Part shown: positions 1 to 8,096 of the stretch, in pieces
Numbering within the stretch: the stretch's first letter is position 1
How the letters are laid out: each line of letters starts with the position of its first letter
Virus record (IMG/VR): IMGVR_UViG_3300009420_000023
Coordinates: 1-43,644 of that record
DNA from: a virus
DNA length: 43,644 bases
Strand: one strand, 5' to 3'
Made by a program: the position numbers and the translations under genes
Notes under the pieces: model-generated
The model's input: the letters and a program-made list of their open reading frames with translations, nothing else
The model's database searches: none
Told to the model about the DNA's origin: nothing

Positions 1-21
1 CTAGCCATTAAGATTCTCCTT
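1..21 (-). promoter_or_regulatory. Ribosome binding site and first codons of the gp15-like gene
   Basis: Read on the minus strand, AAGGAGAATCTTAATGGCTAG gives a strong Shine-Dalgarno (AAGGAG) followed by ATG at 8-6 and a GCT codon before the window edge. It lies just after the stop of the gp14-like gene (36-38). This is the expected start of the internal virion protein whose body enters the window at 43644. A direct join of the two ends puts the start out of frame with that body; one extra base (or 1+3n) would restore it. Confidence 0.75.
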
Positions 22-35
22 CGTTGAATTTTAGA

Positions 36-638
36 TTATGTAAATAAATCAGTAGTCGCCCACCTTTTAGTAGGTGCATCACCTCTTATAGCAGCAAGTT
101 GATCTTGTCTAGCGGTGTATGACTGACCAGCAGATAGTGATGTACTTGCGAACCCTAAGATAGCACCGGTCTTCTTAGCAGAAGCTTCAGCCATAACGTT
201 CCCAGCTTGATTCTCAGCTTGTGTGGTGACGTTACTGTAGTTCTGTTCGGACGCTGCTTTATTAGACTCAAGTCCCGCTAATGCTCTTGTGGTGTTTTTG
301 TCAATACGCGTTATGTTTAACGACTCGCCATACAACTCCTCAAACATAATTAAACCTAATGAACTGTTAGACAACGACGTCTCTGACGCTTGTAGTGACC
401 CGATGTCTTCATTAGATTGACGAACACGATCTGATTGTTGATCTAAATTATCTTCTTGTTCTTCAGCAATCTTTCGATTGGCTTCAGCATACTCTGCTTC
501 AGCTTGAAGCTTAGACGCGTCGTATTGTGCTTTTGCTTGCTTGGCAGCGTTCTGTTCCATACGTTTAGCTTGATCCATAGAAGCCTTGGCTTGCATGGCA
601 CTCGAAGCTATCATCATAATTGTAATAGGATCACACAT
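36..638 (-). CDS. T7 gp14-like internal virion protein
   Basis: A 200-aa protein that lies between tail tube B and the gp15-like gene, which is the position of T7 gene 14 (196 aa). In T7, gp14 is an ejected core protein that forms the outer-membrane part of the DNA translocation channel. The N-terminus MCDPITIMMIASSAMQA is short and hydrophobic, as in gp14 proteins. It is followed by a long Ala/Glu/Gln-rich predicted coiled coil (about residues 20-90) and a second Ala-rich hydrophobic stretch (about 145-175). The start is supported by an AGGGGT ribosome binding site. Only 5 nt separate it from the upstream tail tube gene, so they are cotranscribed. The call rests on position, length and composition. 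Confidence 0.8.
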   Translation of the reverse strand: MCDPITIMMIASSAMQAKASMDQAKRMEQNAAKQAKAQYDASKLQAEAEYAEANRKIAEEQEDNLDQQSDRVRQSNEDIGSLQASETSLSNSSLGLIMFEELYGESLNITRIDKNTTRALAGLESNKAASEQNYSNVTTQAENQAGNVMAEASAKKTGAILGFASTSLSAGQSYTARQDQLAAIRGDAPTKRWATTDLFT

Positions 639-643
639 AATAA

Positions 644-2968
644 TTACCCCTGTCTTGTGACTTCATTAAAGAACCCAACGTAATCGATGGATGTTATATT
701 CATTGGTTTTTCGGAATTGTTAAATATACGTATTCCGACTGTTTTACCATCCGATTTTATGGGAACTCTAAATCCACCTAATGCAGAGATAGCCGCGACG
801 CCAACTTTTGAATCACCTGAACCAACAACACGACCGTTGAAGGTGTATACATCAGGAGTCCTAAACTCTGGTGTTACTTCACACCTAAAGAACCCCGTCT
901 CTTTGTAGTTACACACAATGTTTCTAATTTGAAAACGTCCACCGGTCATTGTTAACTTTTGATTATTAGCGTCTCTTGGAAACAATTTAGACAATGTTAC
1001 GGAAGATGTATAGGTTTCTCCAAGGATAACTTGACCCCCGGTATAATCACCAGCAGCAGTAACTGTTGTAGTGGATGGGTAAGAAACGTTCAAAACCTCA
1101 CCAACTTGTCCCGCTGGGAAATCGGTAGAAAGAACCACACGTGTTAGATTATTATGAGCGTATGGTGCAGTCCATGTGGTTAAGTTATTGACGGCGGTAT
1201 ACACACCGGTTGCGGTGGTTTGTCGATCCATAGATATTTGATATGGGTGTTTCTCGTCAGACAACTCATATCGTAAGAATGTCTTTTCAAATACTACTGT
1301 ACCGTTTCGTGACAGAACCATATACATTTCGCCATCTATAACTGCCATCCACTTTATTTTAGATGAAGTACCGTACGTCCATTTTGACCAAGCGGATTGC
1401 GCTTTAGTCTCACCGTCTACATACATCTTATAAATATACAACGCTGATCTATCTGTTTTAGATAAAAGCATGATCATATCATTAGTTGAGTCCCCGGTCA
1501 TTCGGACTAACGGGGCTGGGATATAACCTAAAGCGTGTAATGTAACATCTTGTGCGATGTTGGAGACGGAGTTATCATCGTATTGATATTCAAAAACGAT
1601 AGCGTCTCTACCAGACTTCGCGGCAAAGTACAAAGTGTTACCTAATGTGATTGGCTCACATGAATCCTCTGTCAAATATGATGTAGATAAATCCACAGTA
1701 GCGTTTGATGGTGTAAAAGTTGCATCACCAGACACCTCGAACTGTGCTTTATTTGACGTTAAGAATAATGATTTTCTAAATCCAACGGCGTGTTTCAAAT
1801 CGTTCACGCTCGATGAAGATGCCACGAGTCCAAACGCGTCACTATCAAGCGACTGAGTTGAGAAATCAGGCCAGAAGGTAAAATATTGTGACGACTGCGA
1901 CATAAAAACTGTCTCACCTGAAACAAACACCAATCTGTTTCTATGGAACGCGAGGGCAGTAATTTTATTATCTACAAAGTCAGGTGGCTTAACTGTATCG
2001 ACATCACCAGCTTTACGCCCTTCCCATTCGTTCTCTTTAAATGTGAAACTTCCATCCGCTTCTCTGACCAAAACATGGGGCATAGTGGATGGGTTAAAAT
2101 AGTTATCGGCGTGAGGATCAGCTGCTTCAATCCAACCTCCCTCAAAAGAATCAAATTTTGCCCAATATCCAATTAGTTCTCCGTCGATGTTTGAACCTAC
2201 TCGTATAGCATATTCAGCGGGTGCATTAAGTGGTAGATATTTTCTATCAGGCACAGAGTCAGTCATAGTAAACGGGCCATACGTTGCATCTGTTCCCGTG
2301 TGTTCTAATGTAAACAAGGCAGTCCCGGTAAGAACAATTGTTTCACCGTTTTGAACTGCGGTAACACCGGAAGGTAATGATAATCCACCTATTATAGACG
2401 TAGCAAGAGCGGTGTTTGAAAGCGCAGTTGTTACTGCGTTAGTGTAAATAGTTGTTGTAGCACCACCCGTAGTTAATTTAATGGTGTATGTGGTGGATGA
2501 ATTAGTTGTTCGGCAGTTAATAAGACCACGATATTGTGGAACATAGCTTGAAGCAAGCATTGCAACTGTAGTTGTTTTATTTGCAATCACGGTGTAATCA
2601 GCAATAGTCACGAATGAAAACGAATCTTCAGCATCTGTTGCGGTTAAATAAGTTTTTCCATTTGGGAATGCTACTGTTTTTTCTACACCCCCTAAATCAA
2701 AAACTTTAAGATCAGCGTTATTAATAGTTATTATATATTGTTCAATAGCGTCTCTACTATAGGCGTAGATGGCGGGAGTGTCCGCATCTAAGATATGAGA
2801 CATTGAAGAAACGTGTCGAGACGCTGGTCTACTCTCGAAACCACCCGTCACAACAGACACTAAAATGTTCTCCGCTTCTTGTACCTGACCGGGCAAGCGC
2901 ACGGGATCAGGTTGTCTACTCACCCCTTGATAGAGCGTCTTGATGGATTGCTCTATTAGCTTACCCAT
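644..2968 (-). CDS. Tail tubular protein B (T7 gp12-like nozzle)
   Basis: A 774-aa protein, close to T7 gp12 (794 aa), which forms the hexameric tail nozzle through which DNA passes. The N-terminal part (MGKLIEQSIKTLYQGVSRQP, then DPVRLPGQV.EAENI) is the characteristic opening of podoviral gp12 proteins: 'QG-V-SRQP-..-RLPGQ'. A further conserved segment, HRNRLVFVSGETVFMSQS, is near residues 343-360. It sits directly downstream of tail tube A, with 3 nt between them, and upstream of the gp14-like gene, as in T7. No truncation or missing domain is apparent. Confidence 0.93.
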   Translation of the reverse strand: MGKLIEQSIKTLYQGVSRQPDPVRLPGQVQEAENILVSVVTGGFESRPASRHVSSMSHILDADTPAIYAYSRDAIEQYIITINNADLKVFDLGGVEKTVAFPNGKTYLTATDAEDSFSFVTIADYTVIANKTTTVAMLASSYVPQYRGLINCRTTNSSTTYTIKLTTGGATTTIYTNAVTTALSNTALATSIIGGLSLPSGVTAVQNGETIVLTGTALFTLEHTGTDATYGPFTMTDSVPDRKYLPLNAPAEYAIRVGSNIDGELIGYWAKFDSFEGGWIEAADPHADNYFNPSTMPHVLVREADGSFTFKENEWEGRKAGDVDTVKPPDFVDNKITALAFHRNRLVFVSGETVFMSQSSQYFTFWPDFSTQSLDSDAFGLVASSSSVNDLKHAVGFRKSLFLTSNKAQFEVSGDATFTPSNATVDLSTSYLTEDSCEPITLGNTLYFAAKSGRDAIVFEYQYDDNSVSNIAQDVTLHALGYIPAPLVRMTGDSTNDMIMLLSKTDRSALYIYKMYVDGETKAQSAWSKWTYGTSSKIKWMAVIDGEMYMVLSRNGTVVFEKTFLRYELSDEKHPYQISMDRQTTATGVYTAVNNLTTWTAPYAHNNLTRVVLSTDFPAGQVGEVLNVSYPSTTTVTAAGDYTGGQVILGETYTSSVTLSKLFPRDANNQKLTMTGGRFQIRNIVCNYKETGFFRCEVTPEFRTPDVYTFNGRVVGSGDSKVGVAAISALGGFRVPIKSDGKTVGIRIFNNSEKPMNITSIDYVGFFNEVTRQG

Positions 2969-2971
2969 ATT

Positions 2972-3565
2972 TTATCTCCCTGATAGTGTGTGATAACGGT
3001 GGGTTGCATAGTAACAATGAGCGTTGTCAGTAAGAATGTTATTATCTTCTAACTCTGACTCAGCGTCTTGAAGAGCAGCCCATGCTTCCATTTCAGCACG
3101 TTGTGTGAAGCTATCTAGTGCGACCGATCCCATAGAAGATTCTTGGAATTTTCTAGCCGCTCGAAATGCTATATAGTTTTGAAGTTCAATTGTTAAATCT
3201 TCAAATTCAAAATTTATTGTTACACGACATTGTAAGTCTTTTTCAAAAGTAAAAACTTTTGTAGTTAAATTGTAAAGTTTTCTTTTGGTTAAGTTTACAC
3301 GGACACTTACATTTGTATCCCGGTCGCTATCGGTAGTATCTACCCTCATATATGTGACGGGTATTAAAATCTCTTTTTGGTAGTTTCTTTTGAGTGTAAT
3401 ATCTTCGGTGTTATAATGCCACCCTTTAGATAGAACCTCTAGTTTCACCTCATCCAATTTAGCTTCAGCACTTTCCCCGTCAGGCAATCCTGAAGTTAAC
3501 GACGAGATCGGTGTTTCACCAATTGAATCAAGGATAATATTTACGGCTTGTAGTTTAGTTAACAT
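2972..3565 (-). CDS. Tail tubular protein A (T7 gp11-like gatekeeper)
   Basis: 197 aa from the ATG at 3565, almost the length of T7 gp11 (196 aa). gp11 forms the dodecameric ring that joins the portal to the nozzle. The N-terminus MLTKLQAVNIILDSIGETPI is the usual family opening ('A-VN-iL-siGe-Pv'), and the WHYN segment (near residue 50) and 'YIAFRAARKFQ' (near 133) are also typical. A longer frame reaches 3583, but AGAGGAAATATT directly before the ATG at 3565 decides the start. It follows the strong capsid terminator at 3582-3620, so it is probably expressed at a lower level than capsid. Confidence 0.92.
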   Translation of the reverse strand: MLTKLQAVNIILDSIGETPISSLTSGLPDGESAEAKLDEVKLEVLSKGWHYNTEDITLKRNYQKEILIPVTYMRVDTTDSDRDTNVSVRVNLTKRKLYNLTTKVFTFEKDLQCRVTINFEFEDLTIELQNYIAFRAARKFQESSMGSVALDSFTQRAEMEAWAALQDAESELEDNNILTDNAHCYYATHRYHTLSGR

Positions 3566-3581
3566 AATATTTCCTCTCATC

Positions 3582-3620
3582 AAAAAAAAGGGGAGACATA
3601 GGATATCCCATGCCCCCCCT
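3582..3620 (-). terminator. Strong rho-independent terminator downstream of capsid
   Basis: On the minus strand an 11-bp stem (AGGGGGGGCAT with ATGTCTCCCCT, including three G-T pairs) encloses GGGATATCCT, which contains an inner palindrome. Eight T residues follow at once. It starts just after the capsid stop codon, the same place as T-phi after gene 10 in T7. There the terminator raises capsid mRNA relative to the tail genes. Confidence 0.9.
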
Positions 3621-3627
3621 AAATACT

Positions 3628-4623
3628 TTAAGCTTTCTTCAACTCAATCGCCATTTCAGGACGCATTGTGCCATGACCAACAAACATCTTACTGACCATG
3701 AAGTCTTCCAATCGTCTCACATCTCTCTCAGTCTCAAGAGAAATATCAAGAAGCTTGACAGTTGCTACGGCTTGCGGACACCACATAACACCAACGGTGT
3801 TTGCATAGTTCGCACGGTATTTCGAGAATACTGTTGCAGTAGAAGTCTCATCAGTAGCTGGGATATGCCTAGACTTACAGATGGTAACGCCATCTATCAT
3901 CATTGTCTCTGCACGTCCGTCAATACCACCCGCACCCGTATGACCGAAGTCACGGTTAAGTACTAGGTAGTTGTTCGTTGCATCTTTCGCATATTTAATT
4001 GCGTCAAAGATTTCAGTAGTGACCGCAAGATAACGAGGCATAGACTCTGGAACATCTTTGTTAAAGAGTTTAATATTCGCATCACGTATAGCGTCGATCC
4101 AATCTGTACCTGAATAAACACCAGCGGTTGGTGCAAGTGAAGTATCAGTAATAGAATCACCTCCCGGAAAGGGAGAAACGGCTGATGTACGGGCTGCTAA
4201 GATTAGTTGCCTGAACACGTTTTGGTCAAATACTTTAGCTAGTGCGCGTCCCATCTCAGATGAGATAATTGAGCGCATGTCAAAGTGACTTAGGATACGG
4301 TCGAGATCAGCAATACCATAATGAGACACAAGAATGTCATCTACATTGATAGTAAGTTCTGAAGTCGTGAAATCATTTCCAAGCATTTCTGTACCGGGTG
4401 TATGATATTCAGCTTCCGCTTTCCAAGTTTTAGGGAAACGATAAGATTTTGCGCCACCTGAGAGTGACTTAACAGTATGCTTATCGAGTGTAACAGTTGC
4501 GGAGTCAAAAGCCGTTATGACTTCTCCTCCAAATAAATCCAGATATAGGCTTCGGTTATCGACGGGGCCGCTTGATGCCCCTTTACCAAAACGTACTACG
4601 GATGATGCATCGCCTAGGGCCAT
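3628..4623 (-). CDS. Major capsid protein (T7 gp10-like)
   Basis: A 331-aa protein located between the scaffold and tail tube A, close in length to T7 gp10A (345 aa). It builds the icosahedral HK97-fold shell. Family features are the N-terminal 'RFGKGASSGPVDNRSLYLDL-GGEVITAF', the 'SGGAKSYRFPKTW' segment near residues 54-66, and 'YHTPGTEM-G' near residues 73-81. The start has an AGGAGAAAAGTC ribosome binding site. There is no sign of a gp10B-type frameshift product, because the gene is followed directly by its terminator. It is also preceded by a terminator at 4768-4800, so the gene sits alone between two transcription stops. Confidence 0.95.
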   Translation of the reverse strand: MALGDASSVVRFGKGASSGPVDNRSLYLDLFGGEVITAFDSATVTLDKHTVKSLSGGAKSYRFPKTWKAEAEYHTPGTEMLGNDFTTSELTINVDDILVSHYGIADLDRILSHFDMRSIISSEMGRALAKVFDQNVFRQLILAARTSAVSPFPGGDSITDTSLAPTAGVYSGTDWIDAIRDANIKLFNKDVPESMPRYLAVTTEIFDAIKYAKDATNNYLVLNRDFGHTGAGGIDGRAETMMIDGVTICKSRHIPATDETSTATVFSKYRANYANTVGVMWCPQAVATVKLLDISLETERDVRRLEDFMVSKMFVGHGTMRPEMAIELKKA

Positions 4624-4729
4624 GACTTTTCTCCTATGTTAGATTAGATTGATTTAAAACGAAAATAGAAGCCTAATTATTTCCGATTTAGATTATCCGT
4701 CGTAACGGGTCTAACGTACTATTATTGGC

Positions 4730-4755
4730 ATTCTGCACCTTTGTGGGCAGAACCT
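4730..4755 (-). other. Stem-loop in the capsid leader
   Basis: The 184-nt leader between scaffold and capsid carries an inverted repeat: TTCTG-CAC and GTG-(GG)-CAGAA pair around a short loop (about 4732-4753), just downstream of the terminator at 4768. The minus strand here (GAGCGAGGTTCTGCCCA) faintly resembles the GAGG..GC.TATGCC motif found at four other sites. It could be a promoter or an mRNA 5' stabilising hairpin; neither is proven. Confidence 0.4.
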
Positions 4756-4767
4756 CGCTCCAATTGC

Positions 4768-4800
4768 AAAAAAACAGAGATGACTTTCGCCACCTCTGTT
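4768..4800 (-). terminator. Strong rho-independent terminator upstream of capsid
   Basis: On the minus strand ACAGAGGTGGC pairs with GTCATCTCTGT (11 bp with two G-T pairs) around a GAAA tetraloop, followed by seven T residues. It lies 9 nt after the scaffold stop codon. Transcripts arriving from the portal and scaffold genes should partly stop here, so capsid transcription needs its own promoter in 4624-4767 or substantial read-through. Confidence 0.9.
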
Positions 4801-4808
4801 ATATGCTT

Positions 4809-5621
4809 TTATTGACCGTCTAAATCCCACGTTGCTGATTGCATTTTTCGCATCACATCTTGACGGAAAGCAGCGTCAGTTGAGTACTTTGGATTCTTCA
4901 TGTCAGACATCATCTCTGATTTTGTACGATAACCAAACGTGTTACCGGCGCGTTGTTCTCCACTTAATAGGCGAGGCTCATTTCGGTTAGGAGCAGTAGC
5001 CCCCATACGAACTTTCATTGCATCAATACCTATACGCCAATTAGGGGACGCGAGTAGTGTATTGTATTCATGAACTTCTTCTTCAGGAATATTATCGGCT
5101 GCCCATTTAGACAACGAGTTCCATTCGTCTTCACCACCGGCATATTCAAGAGCCTCTTTAGTCTGTGACTCTTGTCTATAGCCCATGTTGTCAACGTATT
5201 GTGTAACAAGGTCGCGAGGTATCCCGACTTTTTCTAAGGCTGAATATTGGGCTTCCGTGAAATCTCCGTCTGTTTGATAAGCGGATTCCAAATCTTCTCG
5301 TTTAAGTCCAGCGGATTCGTAGATGGAACGAACTTGCTCCGTCTCTGCCGTTTCAGGTGTTTCTGGTGTCTTCGGAGTTTCGCTCTCTGGTTTCGTTGTT
5401 GACTCCAAACGATAGGCGAGTTCTTTTGCATGATTTTCCCATGAGTAGTTACCGGTTTTGTCGTCGTAAAATTTATCGAAACCCCCTTCAGGCATCCCAG
5501 CAATAGGGACAAGTTCTTCTCCCGTATCACCGTCTGCTTCTTGAGTACGATACTTGTTTACCATCTGCTCATTATATTCATCAGACCCCACGGCGGGGGT
5601 TGCGTTCTCTTGTTCAGCCAT
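4809..5621 (-). CDS. Capsid assembly scaffolding protein (T7 gp9-like)
   Basis: A 270-aa acidic protein between portal and capsid, where T7 has gp9 (307 aa). Scaffold proteins line the inside of the procapsid and leave before maturation. The sequence is rich in Glu, Asp, Pro and Thr in the N-terminal half, including a run of ETPKTPETPETAETE (about residues 81-95). The C-terminal part is helical and more basic, as expected for the coat-binding end. A short gap from the portal gene and the order portal-scaffold-capsid support the call. Confidence 0.88.
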   Translation of the reverse strand: MAEQENATPAVGSDEYNEQMVNKYRTQEADGDTGEELVPIAGMPEGGFDKFYDDKTGNYSWENHAKELAYRLESTTKPESETPKTPETPETAETEQVRSIYESAGLKREDLESAYQTDGDFTEAQYSALEKVGIPRDLVTQYVDNMGYRQESQTKEALEYAGGEDEWNSLSKWAADNIPEEEVHEYNTLLASPNWRIGIDAMKVRMGATAPNRNEPRLLSGEQRAGNTFGYRTKSEMMSDMKNPKYSTDAAFRQDVMRKMQSATWDLDGQ

Positions 5622-5636
5622 AAATTTTCCTTATCT

Positions 5637-7175
5637 TTATTGAGGTTGTTGAGGTTCTTCAGGGGATGCGACTTGTTGTCCCATCATCTGTCCCGCGGCT
5701 TGTGCCATTGCTTCTTGTCCACCTTGCATCGATTGTTGCTGGGCTTCTTGTTGTTGCTTTTGTTTCACTTCTTCAGAAGACCTTACCGCATCTGGTAAAT
5801 CTAGTCCATGAAAAGCTTTAGATAATAGTACATCCATTTTGACATAAGACACTAGTTCAGGTGGAAGACCTTGTATAAACTGTAGTGCTACTTGAACACG
5901 ATTGACATCTTGCTCACGACCTAGAGCCTCAAGTCCCGTCAGGATAACGGGTTCAATCATATCATCAGGCCAGTCAGGCAATTGCCCATTAGTTTTCATT
6001 TGATTCACCAATCGTTTAAGACGTGCTTGTTGCATGTCTTGGTTTAGTTGTGAATAAACTCCACCTAATGTGGATTCAAGTTCTTCGGTTAGTTTTCTAA
6101 TTTCAAAAGCAGTTGTTCTTTCTGAATCACGTACGCCTGAACCACTCATTAAGAACGCTTGTGAAATCTCACGCGTCTGTCGTTCAAGTTCAGCAGCACA
6201 GAGTTGCATTCCATTATTATTTTGGAATTGTAACATAACAACATCTTCAGGATTACCAACAATGATCTCACCGTTTTCTGCTTTCGCAATACGACGACGT
6301 AGGTTTAAACCACCAGCCGCGTTTGGTCTAATCATTGTGACATTTCTTGAAGCCATTGCTGCACCGTCAATCAAACCTTTTGACAAGGCGTCAATTGTAC
6401 GGAGATCAGGAAGATGCTCTTCGATTTTACCTCTACCATAGTCTTCACCTACAACCGCAGTATAACGTAAAGCGTTGTAAGGTAAGAGTTTATAAGTACC
6501 GATAGAGCCTGATACTTTCTTTGCATTAATTTCTTGATAAATATCCCACTCTTGTTTCTTTAAATTCCATTTGATATGGGTATAAAGAGGTACTCGATTT
6601 TGGGAATAGTCATCAGCAGCTACCATTGCTTGTGCATTCTCTGGTAACGCTTCGGGTGATAAATATTCTTCAGTAATAATTTCTTGAACTTCCCCTGACA
6701 TAGTACGGGAAACACAATACTGATCTAAGCGGAAGATACGAATAGTATTATCTTCTTGCATAAATTCTAAAGAATTACCGGTGACGAGTAGATACTGAAG
6801 ACAAAGGTTGGTATTACGTCGCCATTGTTTCCTTTCAATCTCTGCGCCTATTAGTTTTTCGGACATCACTAACCCTTGTTCTATGTCTGGGTTTAGTGCC
6901 ATCTCGCCTTGTTGCATACGAACCTCCGCCGGAACGTCTAGCTTAAAACTAGATTTACCGGGGGGATACATCGCAACCATTAGCCTTGACGCTAGTGATA
7001 CTGTGGCTCTTGCCCCTAGTCCTTGATACGGTTCAGGTAGGATCGCAAACTCGTTGTGACCTTCTGGTGGCATCAAAGCGGGGATGGTAAGAGCAGCACA
7101 GTCTCGCGCACGTCTTAGGTATGGATCGCGCTTTCGTTTCATTAGTTCGTAGCGGGAACGTGCTGACTCTGCCAT
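5637..7175 (-). CDS. Portal (head-tail connector), T7 gp8-like
   Basis: 512 aa, close to T7 gp8 (536 aa). It forms the 12-mer ring at the packaging vertex that docks the terminase and later the tail. The N-terminal segment ('SRYELMKRKRDPYLRRARDCAALTIPAL-P'), 'LPEPYQGLGARATVSLASRLM-A-YPP' (residues 46-72) and 'FLMSGSGVRDSERTTAFEIR' (about 342-361) are diagnostic of podoviral connectors. The C-terminus is a long Gln/Ala/Met-rich tail (about residues 465-512). The start has AAGAGG six bases upstream. Confidence 0.95.
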   Translation of the reverse strand: MAESARSRYELMKRKRDPYLRRARDCAALTIPALMPPEGHNEFAILPEPYQGLGARATVSLASRLMVAMYPPGKSSFKLDVPAEVRMQQGEMALNPDIEQGLVMSEKLIGAEIERKQWRRNTNLCLQYLLVTGNSLEFMQEDNTIRIFRLDQYCVSRTMSGEVQEIITEEYLSPEALPENAQAMVAADDYSQNRVPLYTHIKWNLKKQEWDIYQEINAKKVSGSIGTYKLLPYNALRYTAVVGEDYGRGKIEEHLPDLRTIDALSKGLIDGAAMASRNVTMIRPNAAGGLNLRRRIAKAENGEIIVGNPEDVVMLQFQNNNGMQLCAAELERQTREISQAFLMSGSGVRDSERTTAFEIRKLTEELESTLGGVYSQLNQDMQQARLKRLVNQMKTNGQLPDWPDDMIEPVILTGLEALGREQDVNRVQVALQFIQGLPPELVSYVKMDVLLSKAFHGLDLPDAVRSSEEVKQKQQQEAQQQSMQGGQEAMAQAAGQMMGQQVASPEEPQQPQ

Positions 7176-7184
7176 ATGAACCTC

Positions 7185-7406
7185 TTATTGACTAGTGTTT
7201 ACGCCCGTGCCGATTGGGCCGGTTGCGCCTGAATTAAGATTGATCTGCAAACTTTTACGCTGATCTTTCTTTCCCTTACGTCTCGACTTCGCATAAGCCT
7301 CACTATCCGGCAAGGCTGCGGCACTAGGTGCTGGGGCAGTCGGCGCTGGTGGTGGTGGCGGTGGCGGTGGAGGAGGCGGTGGTGCTTTTGATGATGGAAA
7401 ACACAT
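7185..7406 (-). CDS. Proline-rich protein, T7 gp7.3-like tail assembly / host-specificity
   Basis: A 73-aa protein immediately upstream of the portal, which is the position of T7 gene 7.3. It begins MCFPSSKA, then twelve prolines (residues 9-20) and an Ala/Pro linker. It ends in a basic segment (SRRKGKKDQRKSLQINLNSG) that resembles the C-terminal 'GRKKARAGGKKSLSVARSSG' of T7 gp7.3 as I remember it. T7 gp7.3 is a minor virion protein needed for tail fibre attachment. A second minus frame (7199-7411) overlaps it but has no family resemblance and is read as a shadow. The polyproline tract is encoded by a nearly pure GGT/GGC repeat on the plus strand and could slip. Confidence 0.65.
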   Translation of the reverse strand: MCFPSSKAPPPPPPPPPPPPAPTAPAPSAAALPDSEAYAKSRRKGKKDQRKSLQINLNSGATGPIGTGVNTSQ

Positions 7407-7407
7407 C

Positions 7408-7860
7408 TCACAATTTCCTTCTATTAAATAGACCCATATCTTTGTACCCCAATTTATGATACAACTTCTGAGTCCGATCTTGGTTGATATTAGTAGAGAT
7501 TCCCAAATTGATTACTTTCGCCCCTGACTCTGTTGCCCATATATCATAGGCTTTAAGTAGACGGACGGCAGCGGATGAACCTCTGTGTGATGGTGTGACG
7601 TATAGTGCCATGTCTGATGCAAAAAGATCGTCACTAAACCAATGAGGTGACACACCCCCAACGAACAGTCCTACAATCTCGTCGCCTTCTTCAGCAACGA
7701 AACCACAGAACATCTGGGGATAGTCTGTTATTGATACCCAAAGTGCGAGAAGCTTCTCTTTATTAAAAGTGAGGAATGAGAAATAAGATTCTTCATGCAT
7801 CGCTTGACCAAGTTCCAAACATTTTTCAACGTCATCCTTTGTCATTGCTCTGATTTTCAT
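7408..7860 (-). CDS. GNAT-family N-acetyltransferase
   Basis: 150 aa from the ATG at 7860, preceded by GGGAGACG. It has the GNAT order: N-terminal 'KIRAMTKDDVEKCLELGQAM', central strand 'GFVAEEGDEIVGLFVGG' (about residues 59-75), 'MALYVTPSHRGSSAAVRLLKAY' (motif A, acetyl-CoA binding, with R/Q-x-x-G-type loop HRGSS), and C-terminal 'LYHKLGYKDMGLFNRRKL'. Similar acetyltransferases occur between the connector and DNA genes in marine T7-like phages. The substrate is unknown; a host or virion protein or a small molecule is possible. Upstream in-frame ATGs exist at 7863 and 7878 but are spaced less well from the ribosome binding site. Confidence 0.85.
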   Translation of the reverse strand: MKIRAMTKDDVEKCLELGQAMHEESYFSFLTFNKEKLLALWVSITDYPQMFCGFVAEEGDEIVGLFVGGVSPHWFSDDLFASDMALYVTPSHRGSSAAVRLLKAYDIWATESGAKVINLGISTNINQDRTQKLYHKLGYKDMGLFNRRKL

Positions 7861-8074
7861 CATCGTCTCCCTCTTCATCGAGTGCTTTCATCATCACAAG
7901 TTCATCAATTAAATCACGACGACCAGCGTAACGGATGTGGTCATCGACATTTTCCTTAGAACCAATACAACGATGCGGATAAGTTTTATCCAACATGTCA
8001 ATCATATCATACGTTCGATGTGGGAAATGAATTGTATCCACATCTTCATATGTTTTTAGTACTTTGGTACTCAT
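7832..8074 (-). CDS. Hypothetical protein, first gene of the late module
   Basis: An 80-aa acidic protein with no family that I recognise. It starts at an ATG after a G-rich ribosome binding site (AAGGGGGG) and ends in a run of Glu/Asp (about residues 67-73). Its last 29 bases overlap the acetyltransferase start. It lies between RNR and GNAT, at the switch from DNA metabolism to morphogenesis genes. There is no membrane segment or signal peptide. Confidence 0.7.
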   Translation of the reverse strand: MSTKVLKTYEDVDTIHFPHRTYDMIDMLDKTYPHRCIGSKENVDDHIRYAGRRDLIDELVMMKALDEEGDDDENQSNDKG

Positions 8075-8096
8075 GGGCAGAACCCCCCTTCATTAG

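Noticed and set aside
3610-3966. 118-aa plus-strand frame opposite the capsid gene
   Set aside because: Antisense to the major capsid protein; starts inside the terminator and shows no domain.
7340-7382. GGT/GGC repeat as a CRISPR or tandem-repeat array
   Set aside because: It is simply the polyproline tract of the gp7.3-like protein; no spacers or regular repeat units.
7199-7411. Alternative minus frame over the proline-rich gene
   Set aside because: His/Arg-rich shadow of the polyproline repeat; the other frame has the gp7.3-like C-terminus.
8068-8096. GGTTCTGCCCA similarity between 8074 and 4741 as a late promoter
   Set aside because: At 8074 the G-run is the ribosome binding site of the 80-aa gene, and only about ten bases match; too short to claim a promoter.
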